In this document: positions 8,963-16,701 of the stretch, piece by piece
Layout: each line of letters opens with the position of its first letter
How positions within the stretch are numbered: the first letter of the stretch is position 1
Assembly: GCF_000685155.1 (NCBI RefSeq)
Contig: NZ_JMIY01000001.1
Coordinates: forward strand, 39,749-86,950
Direction of reading: 5' to 3'
From: Candidatus Methanoperedens nitratireducens
Lineage (GTDB): Archaea; Halobacteriota; Methanosarcinia; Methanosarcinales; Methanoperedenaceae
Length of the DNA: 47,202 nucleotides
Notes under the pieces: model-generated
The model's database searches: none
Seen by the model: the letters and a program-made list of their open reading frames with translations, nothing else
Told to the model about the DNA's origin: nothing
Translations under genes and position numbers: made by a program

Positions 8963-10390
8963 TTATATTGAATTGAGCCATTGTACGGGATAGATACCTT
9001 TTCTATGCTTCAGAAAATCCTCAACCTGGCTAAGTGTCAATGGTTCCGGTATCGGGTATCTTGCAGTTATCTTTTTTTTCAGGTCTGTATAATATTTAAT
9101 AAATACTCCGAAGTCCATTGGGAATTCATCGGGATCAACACCTATAAAATCACCCCTCTTTTTTGCCCCTGCAAGTATTGATCGCCACCGCTCTATTGGA
9201 GCAAGATCAACAGAATCCACGCCATTTGAAAAAAGTGTTAGAAAAATCTCATCGTAAAGTTCGGTGTTCTGCAGATACTCCTCCAGCCAATCGGCTGATG
9301 CCTCCATATTAAAGCTCATCCAGAAAGGTACGGATCCGGTACGAAGTGCCCAGAATGGTTCATGGACTATAAAACACTCTGCAAATAACCTGTTCGCTGG
9401 AATCCCTCTACTTCTGTACCACCACCTGTATAGATCCGCAACAGGAGGACTGAGGTGTTCCGGATCTTTAAAAACAATCCGCTTAATTTTAAAACCTCCT
9501 TCTTTTGCAACCCGTTCTATATCTCCCATTATAGCTTGATCAAATCCCCATTCTGATTCTGGTCTATACCCATCAGGCTCCGGGGCATCCCACCTTCTTA
9601 AACGCGGGTTATATCGTTTAAGAAATTCCTCAACTCTCCTGGTGCCAGCCAGATAGTCCTCCTCTGTTGCACCGCCCATCCCGCCGAATTGAAATATATG
9701 TCTATCATCAACTTTAGTAGTCGGCCAGGTTGACTGGCACTCAACTGTTATAATTGCTCCACCCTCTTCAAGTGATTCTCTTAGAAATCGCTCATATCTG
9801 ATACCAAGGCACAGTCTTTTAATGCGAAAATATGCCATACGCTTAAGCGTTAACCTGTCATGGTTGGGATCGAACATCTGGTACAGTTGCAACTCAGGAT
9901 TATTATCAAGAAGAAGCCTGGCCGGTTCTTTTGACCATTCAATAGTTCTTTTGGGCTCATCAATATGCAATTCTGGCGGCCGCCTCACAGGTATAAGAAA
10001 TGTTTGCGGCAGCCACGGGATACACAGTGCCGCAGCAAGGTGCACCATAGCCCCGCTCGGCGAACCTACCATTATCGCAGGATACTTTCTCTTCTTCGGG
10101 TAATGATTGATGACCCATTTTGATATCTCTTCGGCGCGAACCTTCCAGAGGCTATCAGGAGGGACAGCCTCATTAAATGCACCCCATGTAGCAATGGTCT
10201 CTCGTATTCTCCCGGGAAGCCTGTTTACTCCTGGAGCTATCGGACCAAGCGTCGGAAAAATACCCACTCCGGGAAAATCTTTTCCGCTGAGAAAATTACC
10301 AAGAGACTTTAGCATTGCTGTTGTGGAATCAAAATCCGCAACAAATCTCGGCGCCATTTTTCCTTTTGCTCTAAAGGTGGGTGTCTTCAT
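8963..10390 (-). CDS. Uncharacterised 475-residue protein
   Basis: I do not recognise this family with confidence. The protein is soluble, without a signal peptide. Near residues 105-130, YPAIMVGSPSGAMVHLAAAL contains a G-x-S-x-G element in a strand-turn-helix context, reminiscent of an alpha/beta-hydrolase nucleophile elbow. Later parts contain tryptophan- and aspartate-rich blocks (FQFGGMGGATEEDYLAG, WYRSRGIPANRLFAECF, PFWALRTGSVPFWMSFNME). No ATP- or metal-binding signature is obvious. The start is ATG with AGTAGTT-type sequence upstream and no strong ribosome binding site. The gene is divergent from the cupredoxin-like gene across an AT-rich region. Base composition resembles its neighbours. 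Confidence 0.7.
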   Translation of the reverse strand: MKTPTFRAKGKMAPRFVADFDSTTAMLKSLGNFLSGKDFPGVGIFPTLGPIAPGVNRLPGRIRETIATWGAFNEAVPPDSLWKVRAEEISKWVINHYPKKRKYPAIMVGSPSGAMVHLAAALCIPWLPQTFLIPVRRPPELHIDEPKRTIEWSKEPARLLLDNNPELQLYQMFDPNHDRLTLKRMAYFRIKRLCLGIRYERFLRESLEEGGAIITVECQSTWPTTKVDDRHIFQFGGMGGATEEDYLAGTRRVEEFLKRYNPRLRRWDAPEPDGYRPESEWGFDQAIMGDIERVAKEGGFKIKRIVFKDPEHLSPPVADLYRWWYRSRGIPANRLFAECFIVHEPFWALRTGSVPFWMSFNMEASADWLEEYLQNTELYDEIFLTLFSNGVDSVDLAPIERWRSILAGAKKRGDFIGVDPDEFPMDFGVFIKYYTDLKKKITARYPIPEPLTLSQVEDFLKHRKGIYPVQWLNSI

Positions 10391-10443
10391 CGTTTAACTA
10401 CTTTCTTATACGCCGTTTATGTGTATATATCGATTTCAATAAC

Positions 10444-10461
10444 TTTAATTTTAAAATTAAA
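10444..10461. repeat. 18-bp perfect AT-only palindrome in a divergent intergenic region
   Basis: TTTAATTTTAAAATTAAA reads identically on both strands and sits between the divergent genes starting at 10390 and 10534. It could be a regulator site or simply AT-rich promoter DNA. A separate TATA-like CTAAATATATAGG near 10496 is the likely promoter of the + strand gene. Confidence 0.45.
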
Positions 10462-10533
10462 ATATAATGGATCAATCGACATATTCATATAGGTCTAAAT
10501 ATATAGGTATAATGAAGTTTTGAAGGTGTCGAA

Positions 10534-11220
10534 ATGGAAGACAGATGTCCAAAATGCAACGGGTCTTTAATAACCAAAACTATTAAAAAAGAATTAGGTC
10601 TTGACAGTATTGATTACCCTGTTATCCAGGTATGTCCTAAATGCAACTGGACAAGGGATTTGACCGGGGCAGGTGATATAGGGTCGACTACAGTAGGTTT
10701 TGATGATGAGATCTCTCATATTGCTGATTCACTCCCCAGAGCACAGCAAAAGCCCTACAGCCCAGGTAAGCTCCTGGTTTTAGCTCTGGCAATACTTGTT
10801 CTTGGGGGTATTGTCTGGGCAGGATATTACTATTACTCAGTTACGTCAGAGCATCCAGCATCAACCCCTGCACCAGCTCCGGTACCAGATATTACTGGAA
10901 TTCCACAGGCTTCTGTTATTACAGATATGCCTGTTCCTGAAGCCACACCAACAGGCGAGAAGGTGCCGGTAAAACTTGACCGCAAAAGGGGTTTCTTCAG
11001 TCTCCCCCAGGGCATATACAAGATCAAACCTGGTGATGAGGTTGTCTGGACTAATGAAGGGATAGATCCGCTCACTCTTGTCAGCTCTGATGGTCTCTTT
11101 GAGGCCAGGCTTCTGGATAATGATAAACGCACAAATTATACGTTCAAAAAACCCGGAACATATAATTTCTACCTTAAAGAAAATGAAAGCCTGACTGGGA
11201 CTATTATTGTAGAGACTTAA
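10534..11220 (+). CDS. Membrane-anchored zinc-ribbon / degenerate cupredoxin-like protein
   Basis: The 228-residue protein has a cytoplasmic zinc ribbon (Cys5-x2-Cys8 and Cys34-x2-Cys37), one transmembrane helix at about 78-101, a Pro/Thr/Ala-rich linker (about 108-145) and a C-terminal cupredoxin fold domain (about 150-228). The last is recognised from KPGDEVVWTNEGIDPLTLVS, GLFEARLLD and YTFKKPGTYNFYLKE...TGTIIVE. The usual copper ligands are all replaced: His becomes Leu180, and the Cys-His-Met set becomes Leu214, Asn217 and Leu220. It should therefore not bind type-1 copper and may be a structural or binding domain outside the membrane. AAGGTG 5-10 bases before ATG supports the start. A 30-bp repeat overlaps its stop codon. 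Confidence 0.8.
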   Translation: MEDRCPKCNGSLITKTIKKELGLDSIDYPVIQVCPKCNWTRDLTGAGDIGSTTVGFDDEISHIADSLPRAQQKPYSPGKLLVLALAILVLGGIVWAGYYYYSVTSEHPASTPAPAPVPDITGIPQASVITDMPVPEATPTGEKVPVKLDRKRGFFSLPQGIYKIKPGDEVVWTNEGIDPLTLVSSDGLFEARLLDNDKRTNYTFKKPGTYNFYLKENESLTGTIIVET

Positions 11221-11310
11221 ACCATAGTCCAGTCGAGCTGGAAGCGCGGGTACGATAGTTTGAACAGGAGCAGGAGCAGGCTTAAACCATAGTCCAGTCG
11301 AGCTGGAAGC
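11216..11310. repeat. 30-bp exact direct repeat (copies 11216-11245 and 11281-11310)
   Basis: The two copies are identical, beginning CTTAAACCATAGTCCAG and ending GAGCTGGAAGC, offset by 65 bases. The first spans the stop of the cupredoxin-like gene. The second encodes the last residues (FQLDWTMV) of the convergent gene ending at 11282. The 35-base spacer contains GGAGCAGGAGCAGG. The arrangement suggests a local duplication of the neighbour's 3' end. Confidence 0.9.
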
Positions 11311-11602
11311 CATCAAGTGTCATGAGGATTATCTTCTGCTTTATACCCGGAAGCTCATAAGGCAGATCCTCATATCCTATATACAGTTCATCGCCAAGAT
11401 TAATCTCAGGCGGTGGATTGATAACCTTACCAAAGAAATATTTCCTTTTTGTTTTTTCATCCAGAACCACAACATTTCTCCAGCCTTTAGCCTGTGCGAT
11501 ACGTACGACGGTGCATTTCCTTTTTACTTTCCTTAATTTTTTCTTAATTCCGTCGATCTCAGTTTCAGTTGTCTGGATAACATCAGTATCTATATCGTTC
11601 AT
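11282..11602 (-). CDS. Small conserved-looking basic protein of unknown function
   Basis: This is a 106-residue protein I do not recognise. The N-terminal 40 residues are charged (EIDGIKKKLRKVKRKC). The rest looks like a compact beta-barrel-type domain (TVVRIAQAKGWRNVVVLDEK, then KYFFGKVINPPPEINLGDELYIGYEDLPYEL, in two stretches). That could suit an OB-like nucleic-acid- or ligand-binding fold, but this is speculation. The start is ATG with AGGTGA 8 bases upstream. The very end of the gene is duplicated in the 30-bp repeat downstream. It is divergent from the next small gene. Confidence 0.6.
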   Translation of the reverse strand: MNDIDTDVIQTTETEIDGIKKKLRKVKRKCTVVRIAQAKGWRNVVVLDEKTKRKYFFGKVINPPPEINLGDELYIGYEDLPYELPGIKQKIILMTLDGFQLDWTMV

Positions 11603-11673
11603 TTCTATATCACCTAAAGATACCTTGATATACCTGTCCTTATGTATTAAAGCATACTATTCAGGTGACTATT

Positions 11674-11892
11674 ATGGGACTTCCTGCAACGAAACGCTAT
11701 TTGATTGAATTACTTCATAAACATAAACTTACATATGAACAGGTCAGCGAATATTCAGGCGTAGGTTCTGAAAGAATCAAAGCCATTAAAAAAGGCGAAG
11801 AACCAACAGATGAGGAGAGGCTACGAATAAGAAATGTAGCATATTCTCTTTCCCAGCTTCGCCAGAAAGATACAGGCGAAACAATGGACTAA
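11674..11892 (+). CDS. Small helix-turn-helix-like protein
   Basis: From ATG at 11674 the protein has 72 residues. Two helices around YLIELLHKHKLTYEQVSEYSGVGSERIKAIKKGEE look like an Xre-type helix-turn-helix (helix, turn at SGVGSE, recognition helix). A polar helical tail follows. The upstream in-frame GTG at 11665 is less likely to be the start because it lies within CAGGTGA, which serves well as the ribosome binding site for the ATG. It may be a small transcriptional regulator. The target is unknown; the divergent neighbour starting at 11602 is a candidate. Confidence 0.6.
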   Translation: MGLPATKRYLIELLHKHKLTYEQVSEYSGVGSERIKAIKKGEEPTDEERLRIRNVAYSLSQLRQKDTGETMD

Positions 11893-11961
11893 CTTCTATA
11901 GCATTGGGATCAAGGGGTAGAGAAAACCCGCTTGCTTGATTGGATTAAACACCGCAGAGAG

Positions 11962-12008
11962 CGCAAAGGGCGCAAAGCGTAGCAGCAAATTCCTTTGCGA
12001 ACTTTGCG
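11962..12008. repeat. Imperfect hairpin built from CGCAAAG units
   Basis: CGCAAAG-GG-CGCAAAG at 11962-11977 faces CTTTGCG-AA-CTTTGCG at 11993-12008, leaving a 15-base loop. The upstream ACCGCAGAGAGCG fits a short interspersed repeat type that I recall being scattered in other prokaryotic genomes. It lies within the 323-base gene-free stretch 11893-12215, where no convincing coding region was seen. Confidence 0.65.
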
Positions 12009-12074
12009 TCCTGGTATGAAAAAGTTCAATATATATCGCATCTTAGACTCGGATGTGGTTGAGCTAATATAAAC

Positions 12075-12140
12075 AACGAACTGGTACGAACTCGATACGA
12101 ACTCGGGCTGGAGTTCGTTTAAGTTCGTTTTGAGTTCGTT
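12075..12140. repeat. Triplicated inverted repeat of CGAACT units
   Basis: The left arm has three ACGAACT units (AACGAACT, ACGAACTC, ACGAACTC). The right arm has three complementary units (GAGTTCGT, AGTTCGTT, AGTTCGTT), around a 6-base centre GGGCTG. It would fold into a long, nearly continuous stem. It lies between the small helix-turn-helix gene and the 3' end of pan, and could end transcription or be a dead mobile repeat. Confidence 0.7.
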
Positions 12141-12215
12141 GATTGAAGCCTGCAAGAGTGGTCTAAGTAGGGATATGATGAAGCAGGAAGACTCACAGCA
12201 CAAGCGTGGGGTGGT

Positions 12216-13427
12216 TCACACGAACATTCCCGCGACTTCTTCTTTCTTTTCCTTGATGATCATCTTATCATAGGCTTTCTTAAAATCTTCCATGGTTACG
12301 GCCTTGCCTTTTCGCCTGATCACAAACATACCTGCCTCAGTAACAATAGCTTTTAGATCAGCGCCGCTTAATCCTTCAGTCATTTCCGCAAGTTCTTCAA
12401 AATCTACATTGTCCAGTTTCATATTCCGTGAATGTATCTTAAAGATCTCCCAGCGCCCTTTAGCATCTGGCCGTGGTACTTCGATTATCCTGTCAAATCT
12501 GCCCGGTCGTAGTAGTGCGGGATCAAGAAGGTCTATACGGTTCGTGGCCGCAACTATTTTCACATGTCCCCGCTTATCAAAGCCATCAAGCTCTGAAAGC
12601 AGTTGTACCATTGTTCTATTAACTTCGGATGAACCTGTCGTGCCTTCATAGGTTCTGCGGCTTCCCACAGCATCTATCTCGTCTATAAAAACGATGCTTG
12701 GGGCTTTTTCCCTTGCTATATTGAATACATCCCTCACCAGCCGTGCACCTTCTCCGATGTATTTCTGCACAAGCTCGGTCCCGCTCATCCTGATAAATGT
12801 CGCCTTGGCTCTGTGGGCTACTGCTTTAGCTATGAGTGTTTTCCCTGTCCCGGGCGGGCCATAGAGCAGGATGCCGTTAGGAGGTTCGATACCTACTTCT
12901 GTAAATAATTCAGGGCTTGTGAGCGGAAGTTCAAGTACCTCAATAACTTCTTCTATCTGCCTGTGCAAGCCGCCTATCATATCATAATCGATGTCAGGGG
13001 CTTCTATCAGTTCCATTACCCGTGCCCGTACATCCACTGATCTTGATAATACTTTGACAATTGCAAGGTTATTTGTAACAGCGACACGCGCACCTGCTTC
13101 TATCTCAGGAATTATTTCGTCCGGTATCCGTGTTATGTTTTCCTGATTGCTGCCGTGCTGCCTCAGGAGTGCCATATTATCAAAAAGTTCTACGACACTG
13201 CAGATGAACAGAGGTGGTTTTTTCAACTGCTCAATCTGTTTCTGATGATCCTGGATTGTCTGGACGTACTTATTATTCAGTATTGCTGCCTCAAGAAGCC
13301 TTGAGTGCATCTCCTTTACCTGGTTTTTAAGCGAATCTATGGTCTCTTGTAATTCTTTTACTTCAGTCTCGCTCTCTTTTTTTATTGTACTCTCAGTAGT
13401 AGATGTTTTCGCTATAGCATCTTCCAT
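12216..13427 (-). CDS. pan: Proteasome-activating nucleotidase (PAN), AAA+ unfoldase
   Basis: The 403-residue protein forms the ATPase ring that unfolds substrates and feeds them into the archaeal 20S proteasome. It has an N-terminal coiled coil (about 15-70), an OB-type domain (about 72-140) and an AAA+ module with Walker A GPPGTGKT (190-197), Walker B IVFIDE (245-250), arginine-finger region LLRPGRFDR (306-313) and pore-loop region FIRMSGTELVQKYIG. The C-terminus ends Met-Phe-Val, which fits the hydrophobic-aromatic-X (HbYX) docking motif with Phe in place of Tyr. An 8-bp inverted repeat flanks the TATA box upstream. No proteasome subunit gene is nearby. The gene is monocistronic. Confidence 0.93.
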   Translation of the reverse strand: MEDAIAKTSTTESTIKKESETEVKELQETIDSLKNQVKEMHSRLLEAAILNNKYVQTIQDHQKQIEQLKKPPLFICSVVELFDNMALLRQHGSNQENITRIPDEIIPEIEAGARVAVTNNLAIVKVLSRSVDVRARVMELIEAPDIDYDMIGGLHRQIEEVIEVLELPLTSPELFTEVGIEPPNGILLYGPPGTGKTLIAKAVAHRAKATFIRMSGTELVQKYIGEGARLVRDVFNIAREKAPSIVFIDEIDAVGSRRTYEGTTGSSEVNRTMVQLLSELDGFDKRGHVKIVAATNRIDLLDPALLRPGRFDRIIEVPRPDAKGRWEIFKIHSRNMKLDNVDFEELAEMTEGLSGADLKAIVTEAGMFVIRRKGKAVTMEDFKKAYDKMIIKEKKEEVAGMFV

Positions 13428-13433
13428 AAGAGA

Positions 13434-13475
13434 GATAGCATGGATTTATAGTATATAAATTTATAGCATGCTATC
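13434..13475 (-). promoter_or_regulatory. pan promoter with TATA box inside an inverted repeat
   Basis: GATAGCAT (13434-13441) and ATGCTATC (13468-13475) are perfect inverted 8-mers. They flank 26 AT-rich bases containing the TATA-like TTTATATACTATAAAT on the reverse strand, just upstream of the pan start at 13427. The layout suggests control by a dimeric repressor or activator. Confidence 0.5.
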
Positions 13476-13502
13476 CAGAGCCAGGACAGAGATGCCGACC
13501 CT

Positions 13503-14153
13503 TCATGGTACCATTTTTCCATCTTTAAGCCTTACAATCCTATCTGCTCTCTCACCCAGCTCTGGCTCATGTGTCACCATGATTATAGTCTGTCCCCGGT
13601 TATTTAAGTGCCGAAACAGCTCCACGATCTGGTTAGATGATTCTGTATCCAGGTTAGCCGTTGGTTCATCAGCTAAGAGTATAGCAGGCTCATTAGCTAA
13701 AGCCCTGGCAATGGCTACCCTCTGCTGCTGCCCGCCTGAGAGCTCACTCGGCATATGCATCGCCCTGTCGCCTATACCCACAAGTTCAAGAAGAGAAGCG
13801 GCGCGATCATATCTACGTTCATCCATTAGCATAGGAAGGATAACATTCTCAATTGAGCTTAATTCCATAAGCAGGCTGAAGAACTGGAATATAAACCCGA
13901 TTTTTCTTAACCTGAAATCAGCCCTCTGGTTCTCATTTAGTGAGGATACATCAATGCCATCGATAGCAATTTTGCCTGATGTTGGGGAATCCAGTAATCC
14001 GATCATATTCATCAGAGTAGATTTCCCGCTCCCGGATGAGCCCATAAGCGCCACGAACTCACCACGGTTAATAGTTAGATCCACCCCGCGAAGGGCAGGT
14101 ACCTCAACCTTACCCATATAATATATCTTTTTAATGTTTTCGAGTTTGATCAA
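13503..14153 (-). CDS. ABC transporter ATPase, MacB/LolD type
   Basis: The 216-residue ATPase has Walker A GSSGSGKST (about 37-45), Q-loop in FIFQFFSLLMELS, signature LSGGQQQRVAIARAL, Walker B AILLADEPTANLD and switch His in VTHEPELG. Sequence and length match the ATPases that pair with FtsX/MacB-type permeases and drive mechanotransmission rather than simple import. The start is TTG one base after the permease stop, with GGATAGG as ribosome binding site. It is the last gene of the three-gene operon with the permease and a secreted CARDB-like protein. Confidence 0.92.
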   Translation of the reverse strand: MIKLENIKKIYYMGKVEVPALRGVDLTINRGEFVALMGSSGSGKSTLMNMIGLLDSPTSGKIAIDGIDVSSLNENQRADFRLRKIGFIFQFFSLLMELSSIENVILPMLMDERRYDRAASLLELVGIGDRAMHMPSELSGGQQQRVAIARALANEPAILLADEPTANLDTESSNQIVELFRHLNNRGQTIIMVTHEPELGERADRIVRLKDGKMVP

Positions 14154-14154
14154 C

Positions 14155-15324
14155 CTATCCGCTCCATATGGCTTTTATGATATTTGTCTTTGCAGCCATG
14201 AATGCAGGGTAGATACCACCTAAAATGCATGTCAGAAGTATGGCTAAATCTGCTGCTATTATCGATCTTATTGAGATCCATGGGGTAATAACAAGTTTCA
14301 TACCATACTCTGGCTCCATAATGAGAGGATTCTGCTGCATACCGCTTATAAGAAACATGCCGATTATGGTACCAAGAACTGTCCCGATTACGCCGATAAA
14401 TAGTGCCTCTACAAGATAGATCTTGAGGATCATAGATCCTCTTGCACCTATTGCCTTGAGCACGCCTATCTGCCGGATCTTATTCTTCACTGTTGTGTAT
14501 ATTATCAGGCTGATAGCAATAGCTGCAACCAGTACAGAGATTGCTGAAGTGAGCAGTGATATAGCGCCAAAGGTCTCAATCATACCTGCCATCCCGGCAG
14601 AAAGCTCCTGCCATGTCTTTACATTGGGATGTGCGGTCTCTTTCTGGATGATAGTCCTGTACATTATTGAATCATCCGGTCTCTCAAGTCTAACCAGGAT
14701 ACTGGTGGCATCGTCTTTTTCTATAAGTTGTTTGACAGTATTATAGGTGGATATTATTCCGTATCTATCAAGTTCCCATGTACCTGTACTGATGATACCT
14801 TTGATCCTGAACCGTACTGGCTGCCTGTCCATGTACTGGATAAGTACTGTATCACCCACATCAACTTTCAACATCTCCGAAAGTGATGTTCCTATCAGCA
14901 GTTCATATTTATCTTTATCATCAAGGAACTCTCCTCTCTCCACGGTCTTGGACAGTGTGGAAGCTTTTTCTTCAAGCGACGGCCTGATACCATACATTGC
15001 AATCCCGATACGTTCTGTATTAGACTCTATCGCCACACCTCCGATTATTCTTGGCGCTACCCCCTGGATGCCTTTTATACCAGTAACTTTTGATACCACA
15101 CTTTCAGATCTTGGAATAAAATCTTCGCCTGTATCTGGCTGTATTTGCAGATGCCCTATATATACATCAACTGTATTCCCTACAAATGCGTTCTGCATTC
15201 CATTATTCAGTGCTGTCGTAAAAAGTGGACCTACCACACCTATGGTTATGGCAAGGATGACCATTAAGGTCTCGCGCCTTCTTTTTGATAGATCCTTGAT
15301 AGCAAGAAAGATCCATGCCTTCAT
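14155..15324 (-). CDS. ABC transporter permease, MacB/FtsX family
   Basis: The 389-residue permease has one N-terminal transmembrane helix (about 18-38, TLMVILAITIGVVGPLFT), a long extracytoplasmic MacB-periplasmic-core-like domain (about 45-250) and three C-terminal helices (about 260-285, 305-330 and 350-375). This is the FtsX/MacB topology. TTVKNKIRQIGVLKAIGARGSMI is the typical coupling segment after the second helix. It overlaps the upstream secreted protein gene by 4 bp and the ATPase follows after one base, so translation is probably coupled. The substrate is unknown; export or modification of a lipid or cell-surface component is likely. Confidence 0.9.
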   Translation of the reverse strand: MKAWIFLAIKDLSKRRRETLMVILAITIGVVGPLFTTALNNGMQNAFVGNTVDVYIGHLQIQPDTGEDFIPRSESVVSKVTGIKGIQGVAPRIIGGVAIESNTERIGIAMYGIRPSLEEKASTLSKTVERGEFLDDKDKYELLIGTSLSEMLKVDVGDTVLIQYMDRQPVRFRIKGIISTGTWELDRYGIISTYNTVKQLIEKDDATSILVRLERPDDSIMYRTIIQKETAHPNVKTWQELSAGMAGMIETFGAISLLTSAISVLVAAIAISLIIYTTVKNKIRQIGVLKAIGARGSMILKIYLVEALFIGVIGTVLGTIIGMFLISGMQQNPLIMEPEYGMKLVITPWISIRSIIAADLAILLTCILGGIYPAFMAAKTNIIKAIWSG

Positions 15325-16550
15325 AAGGTCCTGGATTTCCTCCGCCTCCAGAGAAGTATCCCTATCAGTACTGCAATTATACTGAACACAGCAGGAAGCG
15401 GGCTCTGGGTATCAGCAGGGTTGATTATCAGGTCTATATCCTTCTGGATCTCATGCCTGCCGAAATCGTCCTCATAGCTTATTAGCAGGATACCTGTCTT
15501 TTTCCCGCTCTTTGCTGCATCCAGTGTAAAGATAGCATTGGAATAATCATCCTTTTTGATCTCACCAAGGTACGCAAGCGTATCCCCTTCCATCTCTGAT
15601 TCAAGGCGTGCTGATACGCCCTTGGCATCCCCTGTGCCAGTGTTCTCAATCTTCACTGTGAGTGTAAGCGGTTGATCCTGTTTTACTCTTGCTGGTTCTG
15701 TTATCTTTTTTGCGATATCAAGCTGTGCTCTTCCAGCAGAGACTATACCCACAAGCTTCGTCTCATTGTACTCAATTCCCCTCTCATCAATGTAGCTGAG
15801 TACGAGATCGATCGGGTAGTTCTTGATAGCAGCACTTCTCTCTATAGAGAACCAGAACTCAGAATCTTTTTTTGATCCCCGGGTTATATCTTTAAAAACA
15901 CGTTCAGAGGCTGAAGATAGAGGCACAAGCTCTCTATCCCTCGGGTTTAGTGAGAGCCGAAGCCACTTGATATCATTATCACCGATGTTTTCAAAAGATA
16001 CGCCGATTTTGAATATCTTTCCCGGCTCGACAAGCGAATTATTCGAGGCTACAGATACATCAGTGATCTCTACGAGTGTGTCGCCCATGACGGCAACCGT
16101 AATCTTGCCGTTGTATTCATTATTCTGATTGTAATAGATCGTATAAGGTATGTCATAGGTTCCGTATTTTGCACCTCTATCGACATCGATCTTGAAAAAA
16201 GTTCTGCGAGCCATACCGGAGCCAAGATCAAAGTATGGGGTATATTCATCACCAGAACCGCCTGCGCCAATGAGGTATCCCGGGTAGCTGAGTTCCCCAA
16301 GTTTATTATTGGGAGGTATTGAGGCTGAGAATGGGAATCTTAAGAAGAGGTATATTTTAATATTGTTAATAGATACGTCTTTATTATTCTGTATAGTGAA
16401 TTCTAACCCTGTGTTACTGTCCCCTGGTGAAAGGTGAGGGACTGAGATCACATGCGTGATATTGAAAGGAGGCTGATCCTGCGCCTGTGCATTTACCGGG
16501 CTTAATAAGAATAAGAATAAGAACAGGATAGGTACGTATATTTTTCTCAT
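15321..16550 (-). CDS. Secreted CARDB/S-layer-like membrane-anchored protein (COG1361 type)
   Basis: The 409-residue protein has a signal peptide (residues 1-22, YVPILFLFLFLLSPVNA), several beta-sandwich repeats resembling CARDB/NEW1 domains (FTIQNNKDVSINNIKIYL; VSFENIGDNDIKWLRLSL; TVKIENTGTGDAKGVSARL) and a C-terminal transmembrane helix followed by RRRKSR. This matches the COG1361-type 'S-layer domain' proteins that accompany archaeal MacB-like transporters. It is probably anchored by its C-terminal helix, with the domains outside the cell. It is the first gene of the ABC operon and overlaps the permease by 4 bp, so it likely supplies the extracellular partner. Confidence 0.85.
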   Translation of the reverse strand: MRKIYVPILFLFLFLLSPVNAQAQDQPPFNITHVISVPHLSPGDSNTGLEFTIQNNKDVSINNIKIYLFLRFPFSASIPPNNKLGELSYPGYLIGAGGSGDEYTPYFDLGSGMARRTFFKIDVDRGAKYGTYDIPYTIYYNQNNEYNGKITVAVMGDTLVEITDVSVASNNSLVEPGKIFKIGVSFENIGDNDIKWLRLSLNPRDRELVPLSSASERVFKDITRGSKKDSEFWFSIERSAAIKNYPIDLVLSYIDERGIEYNETKLVGIVSAGRAQLDIAKKITEPARVKQDQPLTLTVKIENTGTGDAKGVSARLESEMEGDTLAYLGEIKKDDYSNAIFTLDAAKSGKKTGILLISYEDDFGRHEIQKDIDLIINPADTQSPLPAVFSIIAVLIGILLWRRRKSRTL

Positions 16551-16701
16551 GTGCTAAATACTTAAATTCCCCTAAATAAAGATTTTCCAAATAAACCCAG
16601 GCTATCCTTAAGAAGCGAGGAAAACATGAAGCTAGCGGTACCTTAGAGATAGTAAAGATTATTAAACCTCAGTACAATGTATCTTATAGGGAGGTTAGAA
16701 A

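Noticed and set aside
11910-12203. 97-residue minus-strand frame through the hairpin region
   Set aside because: It is made mainly of translated repeats (CGCAAAG and CGAACT units), lacks a ribosome site and resembles no protein.
12292-12651. 119-residue + strand frame opposite pan
   Set aside because: It is antisense to the conserved AAA+ module and shows no independent features.
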